From assembly GCA_002338125.1 (NCBI GenBank), contig DDHN01000002.1, positions 1,372 to 7,497 on the forward strand: a stretch of DNA of 6,126 nucleotides, read 5' to 3'. The notes under the pieces are model-generated. The model did not search any database. It worked only from the letters and a program-made list of their open reading frames with translations, and was not told where the DNA came from. The stretch comes from Patescibacteria group bacterium UBA1875 (GTDB lineage: Bacteria; Patescibacteriota; CPR2; UBA1875). The translations under genes and the position numbers were made by a program. Shown here one piece after another: positions 1 to 5,568 of this stretch; position 1 is the first letter of the stretch; every line of letters starts with the position of its first letter.

Positions 1-675
1 GCTTATATATATTCCATTTCCAGTTGAGGCCCCAGCCGTCAGAAAATTTGAGGAGTTAAAGCCTGGCCAATTCTTCATTTCCTCCGGGAATCTTAAGAAG
101 AAAAAAGTAAGAATAATAACGGTTAAGATAAAACAAGCGATAGATGTTAACAATACATCTTTGAATATTTTCTTAAAAAAGTTTAGTTTCTGGATATTTT
201 GTCTATGATCTTCAAGTTCTGCTGTTATAATTCGATGCTGCTCTCTAAGAGATTTAACATCTTCTTGATAGTCATCACTTGTGGTCTCCTTTGTTTCGGG
301 AGCAGTAAGAATATTTTCTTCAATTTCTTTTTTTCGAAGATAATAATCAGATTTTATAAAATTCTCTAAACATTTTATTGTATATATCCGATTGCCGTTT
401 TTGTCATAATCTGGCTTTATAATATCTTTTTTTTCTAGCCTTCTCAGGGTTGCTTCTGAGATATCAAGTCGTTGGGCAGCCTCTGAAATTGTTAACGGTT
501 GAGAAAATTTTATTTTTTCGAGCTCTTCTATAGAAAAGTATCTATTTTTACCATCTGGTCTAGTCGAATTGAGGAGGCCCTTTTCGTCCCAACGTCTTAC
601 AGTATCAATAGAAACCCCTAAATATTCAGAGGCTTTACCAATTGGAATTAATTTTTTTGAGAATTCCCCCTTCAT
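1..675 (-). CDS. Membrane-anchored tandem MerR-type HTH protein, C-terminus beyond the window
   Basis: The frame is open from an ATG at 675 to the left edge, giving 225 residues with no stop, so the C-terminus is missing. Residues 9-56 form a MerR-like helix-turn-helix with wing (IGKASEYLGVSIDTVRRWDE, then RPDGKNRYFS). Residues 61-106 form a second one (ISEAAQRLDISEATLRRLE, then NGNRIYTI). Residues 115-165 are charged and helical, probably a coiled coil. Residues 172-195 are one strongly hydrophobic membrane span preceded by KKIFK, which suggests a cytoplasmic N-terminus. The chain then continues outside (SSNFLTAGASTGNGIYIS). MerR regulators are normally soluble, with one HTH and a short effector domain, so this is a membrane-tethered variant. 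It may be a one-component sensor, or a surface protein carrying an HTH-like cytoplasmic head. The Shine-Dalgarno sequence is weak (AGG, 5 nt before ATG). A good promoter lies directly upstream. The fold assignment is solid; the role is inferred. Confidence 0.85.
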   Translation of the reverse strand, partial: MKGEFSKKLIPIGKASEYLGVSIDTVRRWDEKGLLNSTRPDGKNRYFSIEELEKIKFSQPLTISEAAQRLDISEATLRRLEKKDIIKPDYDKNGNRIYTIKCLENFIKSDYYLRKKEIEENILTAPETKETTSDDYQEDVKSLREQHRIITAELEDHRQNIQKLNFFKKIFKDVLLTSIACFILTVIILTFFFLRFPEEMKNWPGFNSSNFLTAGASTGNGIYIS

Positions 676-704
676 CAGTACCTATGCAACGCTTGTGCAG
701 CACC

Positions 705-729
705 TAGGCAAAACAAGCTTTACAGCCTA
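705..729. repeat. Inverted repeat around the predicted transcription start
   Basis: TAGGC (705-709) and GCCTA (725-729) are perfect 5-bp arms separated by 15 nt that include the self-complementary AAGCTT. The element begins right after the -10 box of the regulator's promoter and spans the expected +1. It could be a second operator or a small hairpin at the 5' end of the transcript. The arms are short, so chance occurrence is possible. Confidence 0.3.
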
Positions 730-757
730 ATAATAGTCTTTTGACACTATCTGTCAA
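730..757 (-). promoter_or_regulatory. Sigma70-like promoter of the tandem MerR gene
   Basis: On the minus strand a consensus -35 box TTGACA (752-757) is followed after 16 bases by TATTAT (730-735), which matches the -10 consensus at five of six positions. Transcription would start near 723 and leave a leader of about 48 nt before the ATG at 675. It is the best promoter match in the window. The 16-bp spacer is one base short of optimal and unlike the 19-20-bp spacers of classical MerR-activated promoters, so ordinary repression or constitutive use is more likely than MerR-type untwisting. Confidence 0.7.
741..757. repeat. Inverted repeat over the -35 box, candidate operator
   Basis: TTGACA and TGTCAA form perfect 6-bp arms around a 5-nt centre (CTATC on the plus strand). 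One arm is the -35 hexamer of the MerR-type gene's promoter and the other lies in its spacer. A dimeric regulator bound here would cover the -35 region. Autoregulation by the adjacent gene is a reasonable inference; no binding-site data can be read from the sequence. Confidence 0.5.
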
Positions 758-787
758 GCTGTTAGTGCTTTTTTGATTCTTAAAGAC

Positions 788-1657
788 TTATTTCCCTTTA
801 TGAATCACGATCTGCGGATAAGGAATATCTATTTTTTCCTTATCGAAAGCCTGTTTAAGACGACGCCTAAACTCACCAGCCACTTCCCATTGCATAGCAG
901 GAACTACTTTTCCTAATGATTTTATTCTAATTGATGAATCTTCAAACTTATCAAGTCTTAAAAATTGTATTGGCTCTACGATACTATCACACCACTTTTT
1001 ATCTTCGGCCAACTCTCTACCAACCCTGTTTATAACCTTCTCAAGTTTATCAATATCCGTATTGTATGAAACGCCGACATCAATATTAACATTTGCAAAG
1101 CCAAAAGTATGGTTTGTGACAATGCTGGCAGCTCCATTCGGAATGAAATGAAGCCTGCCATCAAGATCACGAAGTTTGGTAATCCTAATTGTGATTTCTT
1201 CGACAACCCCAACCACCTCTTTACCCGAGGCAATAAGGGTGACAACATCACCAACTCGATATTGATTTTCTAGTATAACAAACATACCAGCTAAAAAATC
1301 CTTGATTGAATTTTGGGCCCCAAAACCAATAACAATCCCTAGTAAGCCAGCCCCAGTCATTACGGCCGTAATATCAATCCCTATTTCACTAAGTAAGATA
1401 AAAAAGGCTACTACCCATAAAACCACTGTGGCCGAAGTCTTAAATAGTGTCACTAGGGTATCTGCTCGCTTTTTATCATCGATCGAATGACGTTTTTTGT
1501 GGAATTTTTGGCTCTCAGTCACTACTTCTTTGACTATAAAGCTAATTACTTTTCTTAAAATAATATGCAAAAGACCAGTTACCATAATAATAATCAGTAA
1601 GCGAACGATTATAATCGAAGAAAGTTCGTTTAGTAAAGATATAATATTGATATCCAT
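788..1657 (-). CDS. Small MscS-family mechanosensitive ion channel
   Basis: This is a 289-residue inner-membrane channel of the MscS family, which opens under membrane tension and releases ions and osmolytes during hypo-osmotic shock. Three membrane helices are visible at about 15-40, 70-93 and 96-131. The third is the pore helix, with the Gly/Ala-rich GAGLLGIVIGFGAQNSIKD (102-120) and FLAGMFVILE after it. The beta domain follows (YRVGDVV, about 133-139, to the hallmark IPNG at 172-175). The C-terminal alpha/beta domain ends in IDIPYPQIVIHK, the counterpart of the PYPQ ending in family members. The length fits the minimal three-helix class. The ATG at 1657 has only a poor ribosome site (GAG three bases upstream), which favours co-transcription with the reductase gene 42 bp upstream. 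No intrinsic terminator is seen downstream. The family call is secure; gating properties are not readable. Confidence 0.95.
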   Translation of the reverse strand: MDINIISLLNELSSIIIVRLLIIIMVTGLLHIILRKVISFIVKEVVTESQKFHKKRHSIDDKKRADTLVTLFKTSATVVLWVVAFFILLSEIGIDITAVMTGAGLLGIVIGFGAQNSIKDFLAGMFVILENQYRVGDVVTLIASGKEVVGVVEEITIRITKLRDLDGRLHFIPNGAASIVTNHTFGFANVNIDVGVSYNTDIDKLEKVINRVGRELAEDKKWCDSIVEPIQFLRLDKFEDSSIRIKSLGKVVPAMQWEVAGEFRRRLKQAFDKEKIDIPYPQIVIHKGK

Positions 1658-1699
1658 ATACTCAAAGTAACATATTTATTGTATTTTGAAAAATCAACG

Positions 1700-2515
1700 C
1701 TAACTATCGTCTAGTAAGGAGCCCATTTTTTTAGCAATGAAGTTGGTAGCAAAAACTGGCCGCAAACGATAAAGTAAATTCATAAACCTAGAGTCTTTAC
1801 CTGAAAAAATTTGAACCTTATTCTTTTCTATCCCCCTAATGATTTCCTGGGCGGCCTTTTTAGCAGAAAGCATCGGTATTTTTTGACTATTTTTATCTGT
1901 ATCCTTTTGATTTGGAGTGGTAACACCTGAGTTTTTGGCAATATTGGTTTTTGTTGCTCCCGGGAATACCACCGAGACATGAACATTAGTATTTTTAAGT
2001 TCAGCGTAAAGGCCCTCCGTTAGTAATTTAACAGCTGCCTTTGAGGCCCCATAAACCGCCTGGCCTGGAACTGGCAAAAAACCTCCCATACTAGAAACAT
2101 TTACGATATGTGCTTCGGGTCGCTTTGAAAGATATGGCAAAAAAGCTCTAACCATATTGAGAGTACCGTAAAAATTCACATTCATAACCCTGTCAACCAT
2201 CTCATCAGTTAGGTCTCTCACCTTAACAAAGTCCTGTATTATACCGGCGTTGTTTATAATGCCGTCTATATCACCAACTTCATCTTTTACTTTTTCAGCA
2301 AGACTATATACAGCCTTCTTGTCAGAAATATCGACACTAAAAGTTACCAGACTATCATCTTTACCACTAGCTTCCTTCTTTAAAGCCGATAGTGAAGCTG
2401 AATTTAGGTCAACAGCAATGACTTTGGCTCCTTTTGCAATCAAGCTCAAAGCCAACTCCTTACCAATACCGTTAGCAGCACCAGTTACAATTATTACCTT
2501 ATTGCCCAGAGTCAT
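1700..2515 (-). CDS. Classical short-chain dehydrogenase/reductase (SDR)
   Basis: From the ATG at 2515 this is a 271-residue cytosolic NAD(P)-dependent oxidoreductase. It shows the full classical SDR motif set: the cofactor loop TGAANGIG (11-18), Asp36 at the end of the second strand, Asp62 in VDIS, NNAG (88-91), the NxxG asparagine Asn114, catalytic Ser142 (VSSMGG), Tyr155 and Lys159 (YGASK), and PGATKT after it. Asp36 usually favours NAD(H) over NADP(H). The substrate cannot be deduced; the overall pattern is that of general SDRs annotated as acting on lipid, sugar or small carbonyl compounds. An in-frame ATG at 2545 would add ten residues (MHDINKLGGG) but has no ribosome site. The ATG at 2515 has a G-rich site directly upstream and gives the standard SDR N-terminus (MTLGNKVIIVTG). 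The stop is TAG. It probably shares a transcript with the membrane protein upstream and the MscS channel downstream. Confidence 0.93.
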   Translation of the reverse strand: MTLGNKVIIVTGAANGIGKELALSLIAKGAKVIAVDLNSASLSALKKEASGKDDSLVTFSVDISDKKAVYSLAEKVKDEVGDIDGIINNAGIIQDFVKVRDLTDEMVDRVMNVNFYGTLNMVRAFLPYLSKRPEAHIVNVSSMGGFLPVPGQAVYGASKAAVKLLTEGLYAELKNTNVHVSVVFPGATKTNIAKNSGVTTPNQKDTDKNSQKIPMLSAKKAAQEIIRGIEKNKVQIFSGKDSRFMNLLYRLRPVFATNFIAKKMGSLLDDS

Positions 2516-2516
2516 T

Positions 2517-2524
2517 CCCCCCCC
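2517..2524 (-). promoter_or_regulatory. Eight-G tract acting as ribosome binding site of the SDR gene
   Basis: Read on the minus strand, TTAGGGGGGGGA stands immediately before the ATG at 2515. AGGGG can pair with the anti-Shine-Dalgarno at a normal distance, which supports this ATG over the one at 2545. A homopolymer of this length in an AT-rich genome is conspicuous and is also a place where replication or sequencing slippage is expected. Confidence 0.55.
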
Positions 2525-2568
2525 TAATTTATTAATATCATGCAAATAATTATTCTGTATTATCTGTA

Positions 2569-2964
2569 TTAGAATATTTTTATATTCGTAATATAACCTA
2601 ACAATCTACCTATAGCCAGACCCATTATTACTGTTGATATCAAAATCCCTACTACGAAATTATTATTCCAGAAAATTATCATCAGCAAAATTGAGAAAAA
2701 AGAAGCAAACACACCACTCCAAAGCAAAAAAGCCGAAGGTTCTTTGGTAAAAATAATTATCAAACCAAATAGAATATAGCCAACAGTTGCTACATACATC
2801 AAAACAAGACCTATAACTTTTAGAATCTCGGGAGAGAATTTGAGTAACCAAGATTTAGTTAGAGAAAAGGGCCATTTATCATCATTTGGAGGTGGTGTAA
2901 TGTATAACAGATGAACTAAGCCGTGAGCAATCATAAAAAGCCCACTTAATATTTTTATAGCCAT
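2569..2964 (-). CDS. Four-helix integral membrane protein of unknown function
   Basis: I do not recognise the family of this 131-residue protein. Four hydrophobic helices are visible at about 5-22, 46-72, 77-98 and 103-124. A polar loop after the first helix contains PPPNDDKWPF. The first helix carries a HGLVH motif (His14, His18) at its outer end, followed by LLY; paired histidines here could bind a metal or haem, but nothing else supports that. The ATG at 2964 has an AGGG ribosome site seven bases upstream. It is the first gene of the leftward unit, followed after 53 bp by the SDR gene, and is divergent from the DUF2177 gene. Composition and lack of a signal peptide are normal for a small inner-membrane protein. 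Confidence 0.75.
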   Translation of the reverse strand: MAIKILSGLFMIAHGLVHLLYITPPPNDDKWPFSLTKSWLLKFSPEILKVIGLVLMYVATVGYILFGLIIIFTKEPSAFLLWSGVFASFFSILLMIIFWNNNFVVGILISTVIMGLAIGRLLGYITNIKIF

Positions 2965-2989
2965 ATCTATACCCTACATCAAATAGACG

Positions 2990-3019
2990 ATAATCACCAG
3001 TGATTCTGAAAATTATCAA
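2990..3019 (-). promoter_or_regulatory. Candidate promoter of the leftward membrane protein-SDR-MscS unit
   Basis: On the minus strand TTGATA (3014-3019) is followed after 18 bases by GATTAT (2990-2995); the boxes match consensus at five and four of six positions. Transcription would begin about 20 bp before the ATG at 2964. It is the best pair in the divergent gap, but not strong in an AT-rich background. Confidence 0.35.
2992..3005. repeat. Perfect 14-bp palindromic site in the divergent promoter region
   Basis: AATCAC and GTGATT form 6-bp arms around a 2-nt centre (CA). The site overlaps the candidate -10 box of the leftward unit. A second, wider inverted repeat brackets it: GATAAT (2989-2994) and ATTATC (3012-3017). 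The position between two divergent genes fits an operator, but no regulator family can be assigned. Confidence 0.4.
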
Positions 3020-3022
3020 AAA

Positions 3023-3051
3023 TTGCACTTGGCCTATGATAGCCGTAAAAT
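3023..3051 (+). promoter_or_regulatory. Candidate sigma70-like promoter of the DUF2177 gene
   Basis: TTGCAC (3023-3028) and TAAAAT (3046-3051) are separated by an ideal 17 bp. Predicted transcription would start near 3058, at the Shine-Dalgarno sequence, giving a leader of only about ten bases. An alternative -10 box, TATGAT at 3035-3040, would give a longer leader but has no good -35 partner. Confidence 0.45.
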
Positions 3052-3057
3052 ATATAC

Positions 3058-3063
3058 AGGAGG
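3058..3063 (+). promoter_or_regulatory. Strong Shine-Dalgarno sequence of the DUF2177 gene
   Basis: AGGAGG is the best ribosome binding site in the window. It lies 4 nt before the TTG at 3068, which is in frame with the conserved protein, and 8 nt before an ATG at 3072, which is in another frame. The TTG is chosen because only its frame gives the family's N-terminal helix. Confidence 0.7.
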
Positions 3064-3067
3064 CTGA

Positions 3068-3463
3068 TTGAATGAAATATATCTATACCTACTTACACTA
3101 CCGGTTTTTTTTGCTATTGATATGCTTTGGCTCGGTTTAATAGCCAAAAATATCTATCAAGAACAACTTGGACATTACCTCAAGACTAACCCAAATTGGC
3201 CAGCAGCAATAATCTTTTACTTAATATATATTATTGGAATTATAATATTTGCAGTGCTTCCAAACATTAATAAGGAGCCACCTAAGGCTGCTATATTTGG
3301 AGCTTTATTCGGCTTCTTCGCATATGCTACCTACGACCTTACAAATTACTCTACAATTAAGAACTGGCCTCTCGGTATAGTTATTATAGATATTATTTGG
3401 GGAACAATCTTGACTAGTACCGTTGCTCTCGTAAGCTATTTTATTGCAAAATGGCTATATTAA
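3068..3463 (+). CDS. DUF2177 family membrane protein
   Basis: The 131-residue protein has four membrane helices at about 5-26, 44-64, 73-93 and 103-126. It carries the signature blocks I associate with DUF2177: FFAIDMLWLGLIAKNIY (14-30), NWPAAIIFYLIYIIG (43-57), FGALFGFFAYATYDLTN (77-93) and NWPLG with IDIIWGT after it. The length is usual for the family. The function is unknown; the conserved acidic and tryptophan residues inside helices (Asp18, Trp21, Asp90, Asp108, Trp111) suggest binding or transport of a small molecule or ion, which is inference. The frame opens directly after a TGA at 3065-3067, so the TTG at 3068 is the only near-cognate start that keeps the first helix whole. The gene stands alone on the plus strand, divergent from the four-helix protein gene and convergent with the CYTH gene. 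Confidence 0.87.
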   Translation: MNEIYLYLLTLPVFFAIDMLWLGLIAKNIYQEQLGHYLKTNPNWPAAIIFYLIYIIGIIIFAVLPNINKEPPKAAIFGALFGFFAYATYDLTNYSTIKNWPLGIVIIDIIWGTILTSTVALVSYFIAKWLY

Positions 3464-3527
3464 TTTAATGTTTAATACAATTATTCGGTATTAGCATTAT
3501 ATGGGTTGATATTTTATATTTAAAACC

Positions 3528-3580
3528 ATTTTAGTTTCAACTATCGGTTTTGGCGAGGCAGATAGCGCAGGAACTAAAAT
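3528..3580. repeat. Long inverted repeat with nested stem between convergent genes
   Basis: An 11-bp stem pairs 3528-3538 (ATTTTAGTTTC) with 3570-3580 (GGAACTAAAAT); it includes one G-U pair in plus-strand RNA and the same position is an A-C mismatch in minus-strand RNA. Inside it CTATC (3541-3545) pairs with GATAG (3561-3565) around a G-rich 15-nt loop. The right arm reaches the last base of the CYTH stop codon. There is no T tract on the 3' side of either strand, so it is not a standard intrinsic terminator. It could be an RNA 3'-end structure shared by the convergent transcripts. The rest of the gap (3464-3527) holds only weak AT-rich hairpins, such as TAATAC/GTATTA at 3473-3493. Confidence 0.5.
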
Positions 3581-4059
3581 TATAAATTAAACTTGCTCTT
3601 GTAATCCAACACAACTTGTTCGCTCTGTGCTTCAATTTCTATAACACGTTTTTCTTCATCCCCAACATAATATGTATCAAAGTCCAAGAAAACTTCTTTT
3701 GGGAATATGTACCTTTCTCTTTTCTTTCTAAATTTTGGACCCTTTTTAAAGCCAAGATATTTTACAAATTTTTTTATTTTTTCTTTGTTATTATAGTCTA
3801 ATTCTATATCAACTTCTTTTGCTTTCTTTATCTTATTTTTATCCCCATCCATCAAATCCTCTTTATATGAGAATACTAATGATTGTTTACCATCAACGAT
3901 TTCTTCTGATATTTTTATAAAAAATTTGCTATTAGCCTTTTTGTAAACGGTTCTATTAATATCAAATTCTTTCACATCTAAATAACTCATACCCTGAGCA
4001 ATTTTTTTATATTGATTGAATGAATCTACCTGTTTCGAGAACTCTATTTCTTTAACCAT
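3580..4059 (-). CDS. CYTH-domain protein (class IV adenylate cyclase / triphosphatase-like)
   Basis: The 159-residue protein aligns by eye along the whole CYTH fold, a beta tunnel that binds triphosphates with Mg2+ (CyaB-type adenylate cyclases, thiamine triphosphatase, inorganic triphosphatase). Blocks in order are: N-terminal EIEFSK (4-9, the ExExK site with Ser at the usual Lys position), FFIKIS (46-51), VFSYKED (62-68, like the LxxKGP strand), KEVDIELD (81-88), the helix ending in YLGFKK (101-106), KKRERY (112-117, like KTRxxY) and LDFD (125-128), then VIEIEA (139-144) with the metal-binding glutamates. It stops soon after this, about 20 residues short of CyaB. Lysine is 30 of 159 residues. 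The ATG is 9 bp after the preceding stop with no Shine-Dalgarno sequence, so translation probably depends on coupling. Which reaction it catalyses, cyclisation or triphosphate hydrolysis, cannot be decided. Confidence 0.7.
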   Translation of the reverse strand: MVKEIEFSKQVDSFNQYKKIAQGMSYLDVKEFDINRTVYKKANSKFFIKISEEIVDGKQSLVFSYKEDLMDGDKNKIKKAKEVDIELDYNNKEKIKKFVKYLGFKKGPKFRKKRERYIFPKEVFLDFDTYYVGDEEKRVIEIEAQSEQVVLDYKSKFNL

Positions 4060-4068
4060 ATATTTTTA

Positions 4069-5568
4069 TTATAACCGAATGTTCGGATAACTCCATCTAT
4101 TAATAGAACTATACTCAGGTTTACCAACCATAAAGTGTAAAACCGCCTCTGGTGCATTGTCTGTAGAGTGAACATGATTTAATAGCGAGGGTGGCCATTC
4201 GATAGGCAAACCGTCAGACCATTTAATGGTACTCCCAATGTATTTGCCATATTTTGACCTTAGTCTTTTCTTTTCACTTAACACGTCATCTTTATTCGCT
4301 CTTAATAGATAGACATAACTCACTCCATCAAATAACCGTCTATTCTTTTGTCCATCTGGGTGGCCAGCAATAAGTGGCGAGTAGCCAAGTCTACCTTCTT
4401 TTGTAATATCAATTTCATAGCTATCAATAACTTCAAATTTTTTAAGTTCATCTTTGATAGATGCTTCTACGCCATGAACCTTTACGGAAGGCTTAATCCA
4501 AAGCGTGGTGAGCCCCAAATCATGAACAAGGCGAGGTGTAAGGTCACTATACGATATCTCTTGACCATCAATAGAAAATGTTGGCGGTTTAGTCCCCTCG
4601 GAAAAATTTAATTCATTTTGTATACACTGCAAAAGATAAAGACCCCTCTTCGTCTTCTCTGGTTTCTGCTGAGCGAAACATTGCATTGCTTCGGCTTCCC
4701 AATCACTAACGGCCGCATCTATTGATTGTTTGAAACATTTTTTACCCTCATTAAGGAGATTGGCGCTCTGTATATCTAAGCCTTCTTCAGAGAGAAGCCT
4801 TGATTTGTATTTATCATATTTAACAGCTTTATTAAGATATACTGAATAGTTATTTTGGTCTCCAATATTTTTATAAAATTGGGCTATTATATAATAAGCC
4901 TCATTAACCCATGAATGGAAAGATTTATTATCTTCATGCTCTTGGGCAATTTTCTCTATAATCATTATATCAGTAATGGTTAATTCGCCTTTTCTTAATA
5001 GACTTCTAGATTCAATCAAAATATTTATATCTGTGATATCAGACTTCTCTAATAGTTGGTATTCATATAATCCCGACTCCTTTTTCTCAACTTGGCCAAA
5101 GCCATATCCAACCGCAGGAGTTGGATCAATAATATATACTTCACCTTCAGGAGTTTTTGCTTCTGTAACTATATGTCTTGAGGTATAGCGATCACTAGGG
5201 TCAAATGGCCTCCGCTTGACCAAACCAAAACCTAAATCAACACTAACACCAAGTTCGCGCAAATATGACTGAAGTGCCATGTTGGCAGTAAGACAATCTC
5301 CAGTAAGATTATCGAGGTGGTAGTCAGTATCCTTCTCGTAATCAATCCTTATTGACTGACGAACAATATCATTTGCTATAACAATACGTTGGCTTATATC
5401 CAGTTCTTCGAAAGCACCCTCGTTGTAACCACAATCTGAAAACGTGCTACCCTTTGCAATTGGATTTATATCACCCGCTTCAGGGAGAAACTCTGCATAT
5501 CTAGATTGAGCTTTTTTTTCACTATTTTCAATATTATTATCAGGATTAAAAAAAGGCTTTTTTTCCAT
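4069..5568 (-). CDS. Transglutaminase-like domain fused to TPR-like linker and divergent NDPK-like domain
   Basis: This 499-residue protein has no signal peptide or membrane span, so it is probably cytosolic. Residues about 60-160 look like a transglutaminase-like cysteine domain: Cys92 in GDCLTANMALQSYLRELG, His132 in SRHIVTEA and Asp148 in YIIDPTP, the usual Cys-His-Asp order and spacing. Residues 216-252 read as a TPR-type helix pair (NEAYYIIAQFYKNIGDQ, then YLNKAVKYD), and helices continue to about 320. Residues 354-482 resemble nucleoside diphosphate kinase: TLWIKPSVKVHG (355-366) matches the IKPD start, STIK (446-449) matches the TIRGD block with Lys for Arg, and NHVHSTD (464-470) matches NxxHGSD, with His467 at the phosphorylated histidine. 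The helix glutamate 11 residues later is His478, so activity is uncertain. The start overlaps the glycosyltransferase gene by 23 bp, and a CYTH gene follows after 9 bp. The fusion is not one I know; the NDPK call is the less certain part. Confidence 0.65.
   Translation of the reverse strand: MEKKPFFNPDNNIENSEKKAQSRYAEFLPEAGDINPIAKGSTFSDCGYNEGAFEELDISQRIVIANDIVRQSIRIDYEKDTDYHLDNLTGDCLTANMALQSYLRELGVSVDLGFGLVKRRPFDPSDRYTSRHIVTEAKTPEGEVYIIDPTPAVGYGFGQVEKKESGLYEYQLLEKSDITDINILIESRSLLRKGELTITDIMIIEKIAQEHEDNKSFHSWVNEAYYIIAQFYKNIGDQNNYSVYLNKAVKYDKYKSRLLSEEGLDIQSANLLNEGKKCFKQSIDAAVSDWEAEAMQCFAQQKPEKTKRGLYLLQCIQNELNFSEGTKPPTFSIDGQEISYSDLTPRLVHDLGLTTLWIKPSVKVHGVEASIKDELKKFEVIDSYEIDITKEGRLGYSPLIAGHPDGQKNRRLFDGVSYVYLLRANKDDVLSEKKRLRSKYGKYIGSTIKWSDGLPIEWPPSLLNHVHSTDNAPEAVLHFMVGKPEYSSINRWSYPNIRL

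Noticed and set aside
741..775. Plus-strand promoter using TTGACA at 741-746
   Set aside because: There is no acceptable -10 box 16-18 bp downstream and no plus-strand gene follows; the hexamer is explained as one arm of the inverted repeat.
1030..1490. Open frames of 74 codons (minus strand, 1030-1254) and 62 codons (plus strand, 1302-1490) inside the MscS gene
   Set aside because: They lie wholly within the well-conserved channel gene in other frames, have no ribosome sites and encode no recognisable domain.
2250..2549. Plus-strand open frame of 99 codons opposite the SDR gene
   Set aside because: It is antisense to intact SDR motifs, and its product is a Ser/Leu/Pro-rich shadow without a domain.
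2551..2576. Tandem 9-nt repeat (TCTGTATTA twice) and TATTCT/AGAATA hairpin between the membrane protein and SDR genes
   Set aside because: Two copies of a short AT-rich word and a 6-bp AT stem are too weak to call a terminator or a regulatory element.
2663..2851. 62-codon minus-strand frame inside the four-helix membrane protein gene
   Set aside because: The other frame gives a coherent four-helix protein with an AGGG site; this one is a frame-shifted copy of hydrophobic codons.
3528..3580. Bidirectional intrinsic terminator
   Set aside because: The stem lies in the right place between convergent genes but neither strand has a T tract after the 3' arm.
4348..5188. Plus-strand open frames of 87 and 70 codons opposite the fusion gene
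   Set aside because: They are antisense to the transglutaminase-like and NDPK-like motifs and show no ribosome site or domain.
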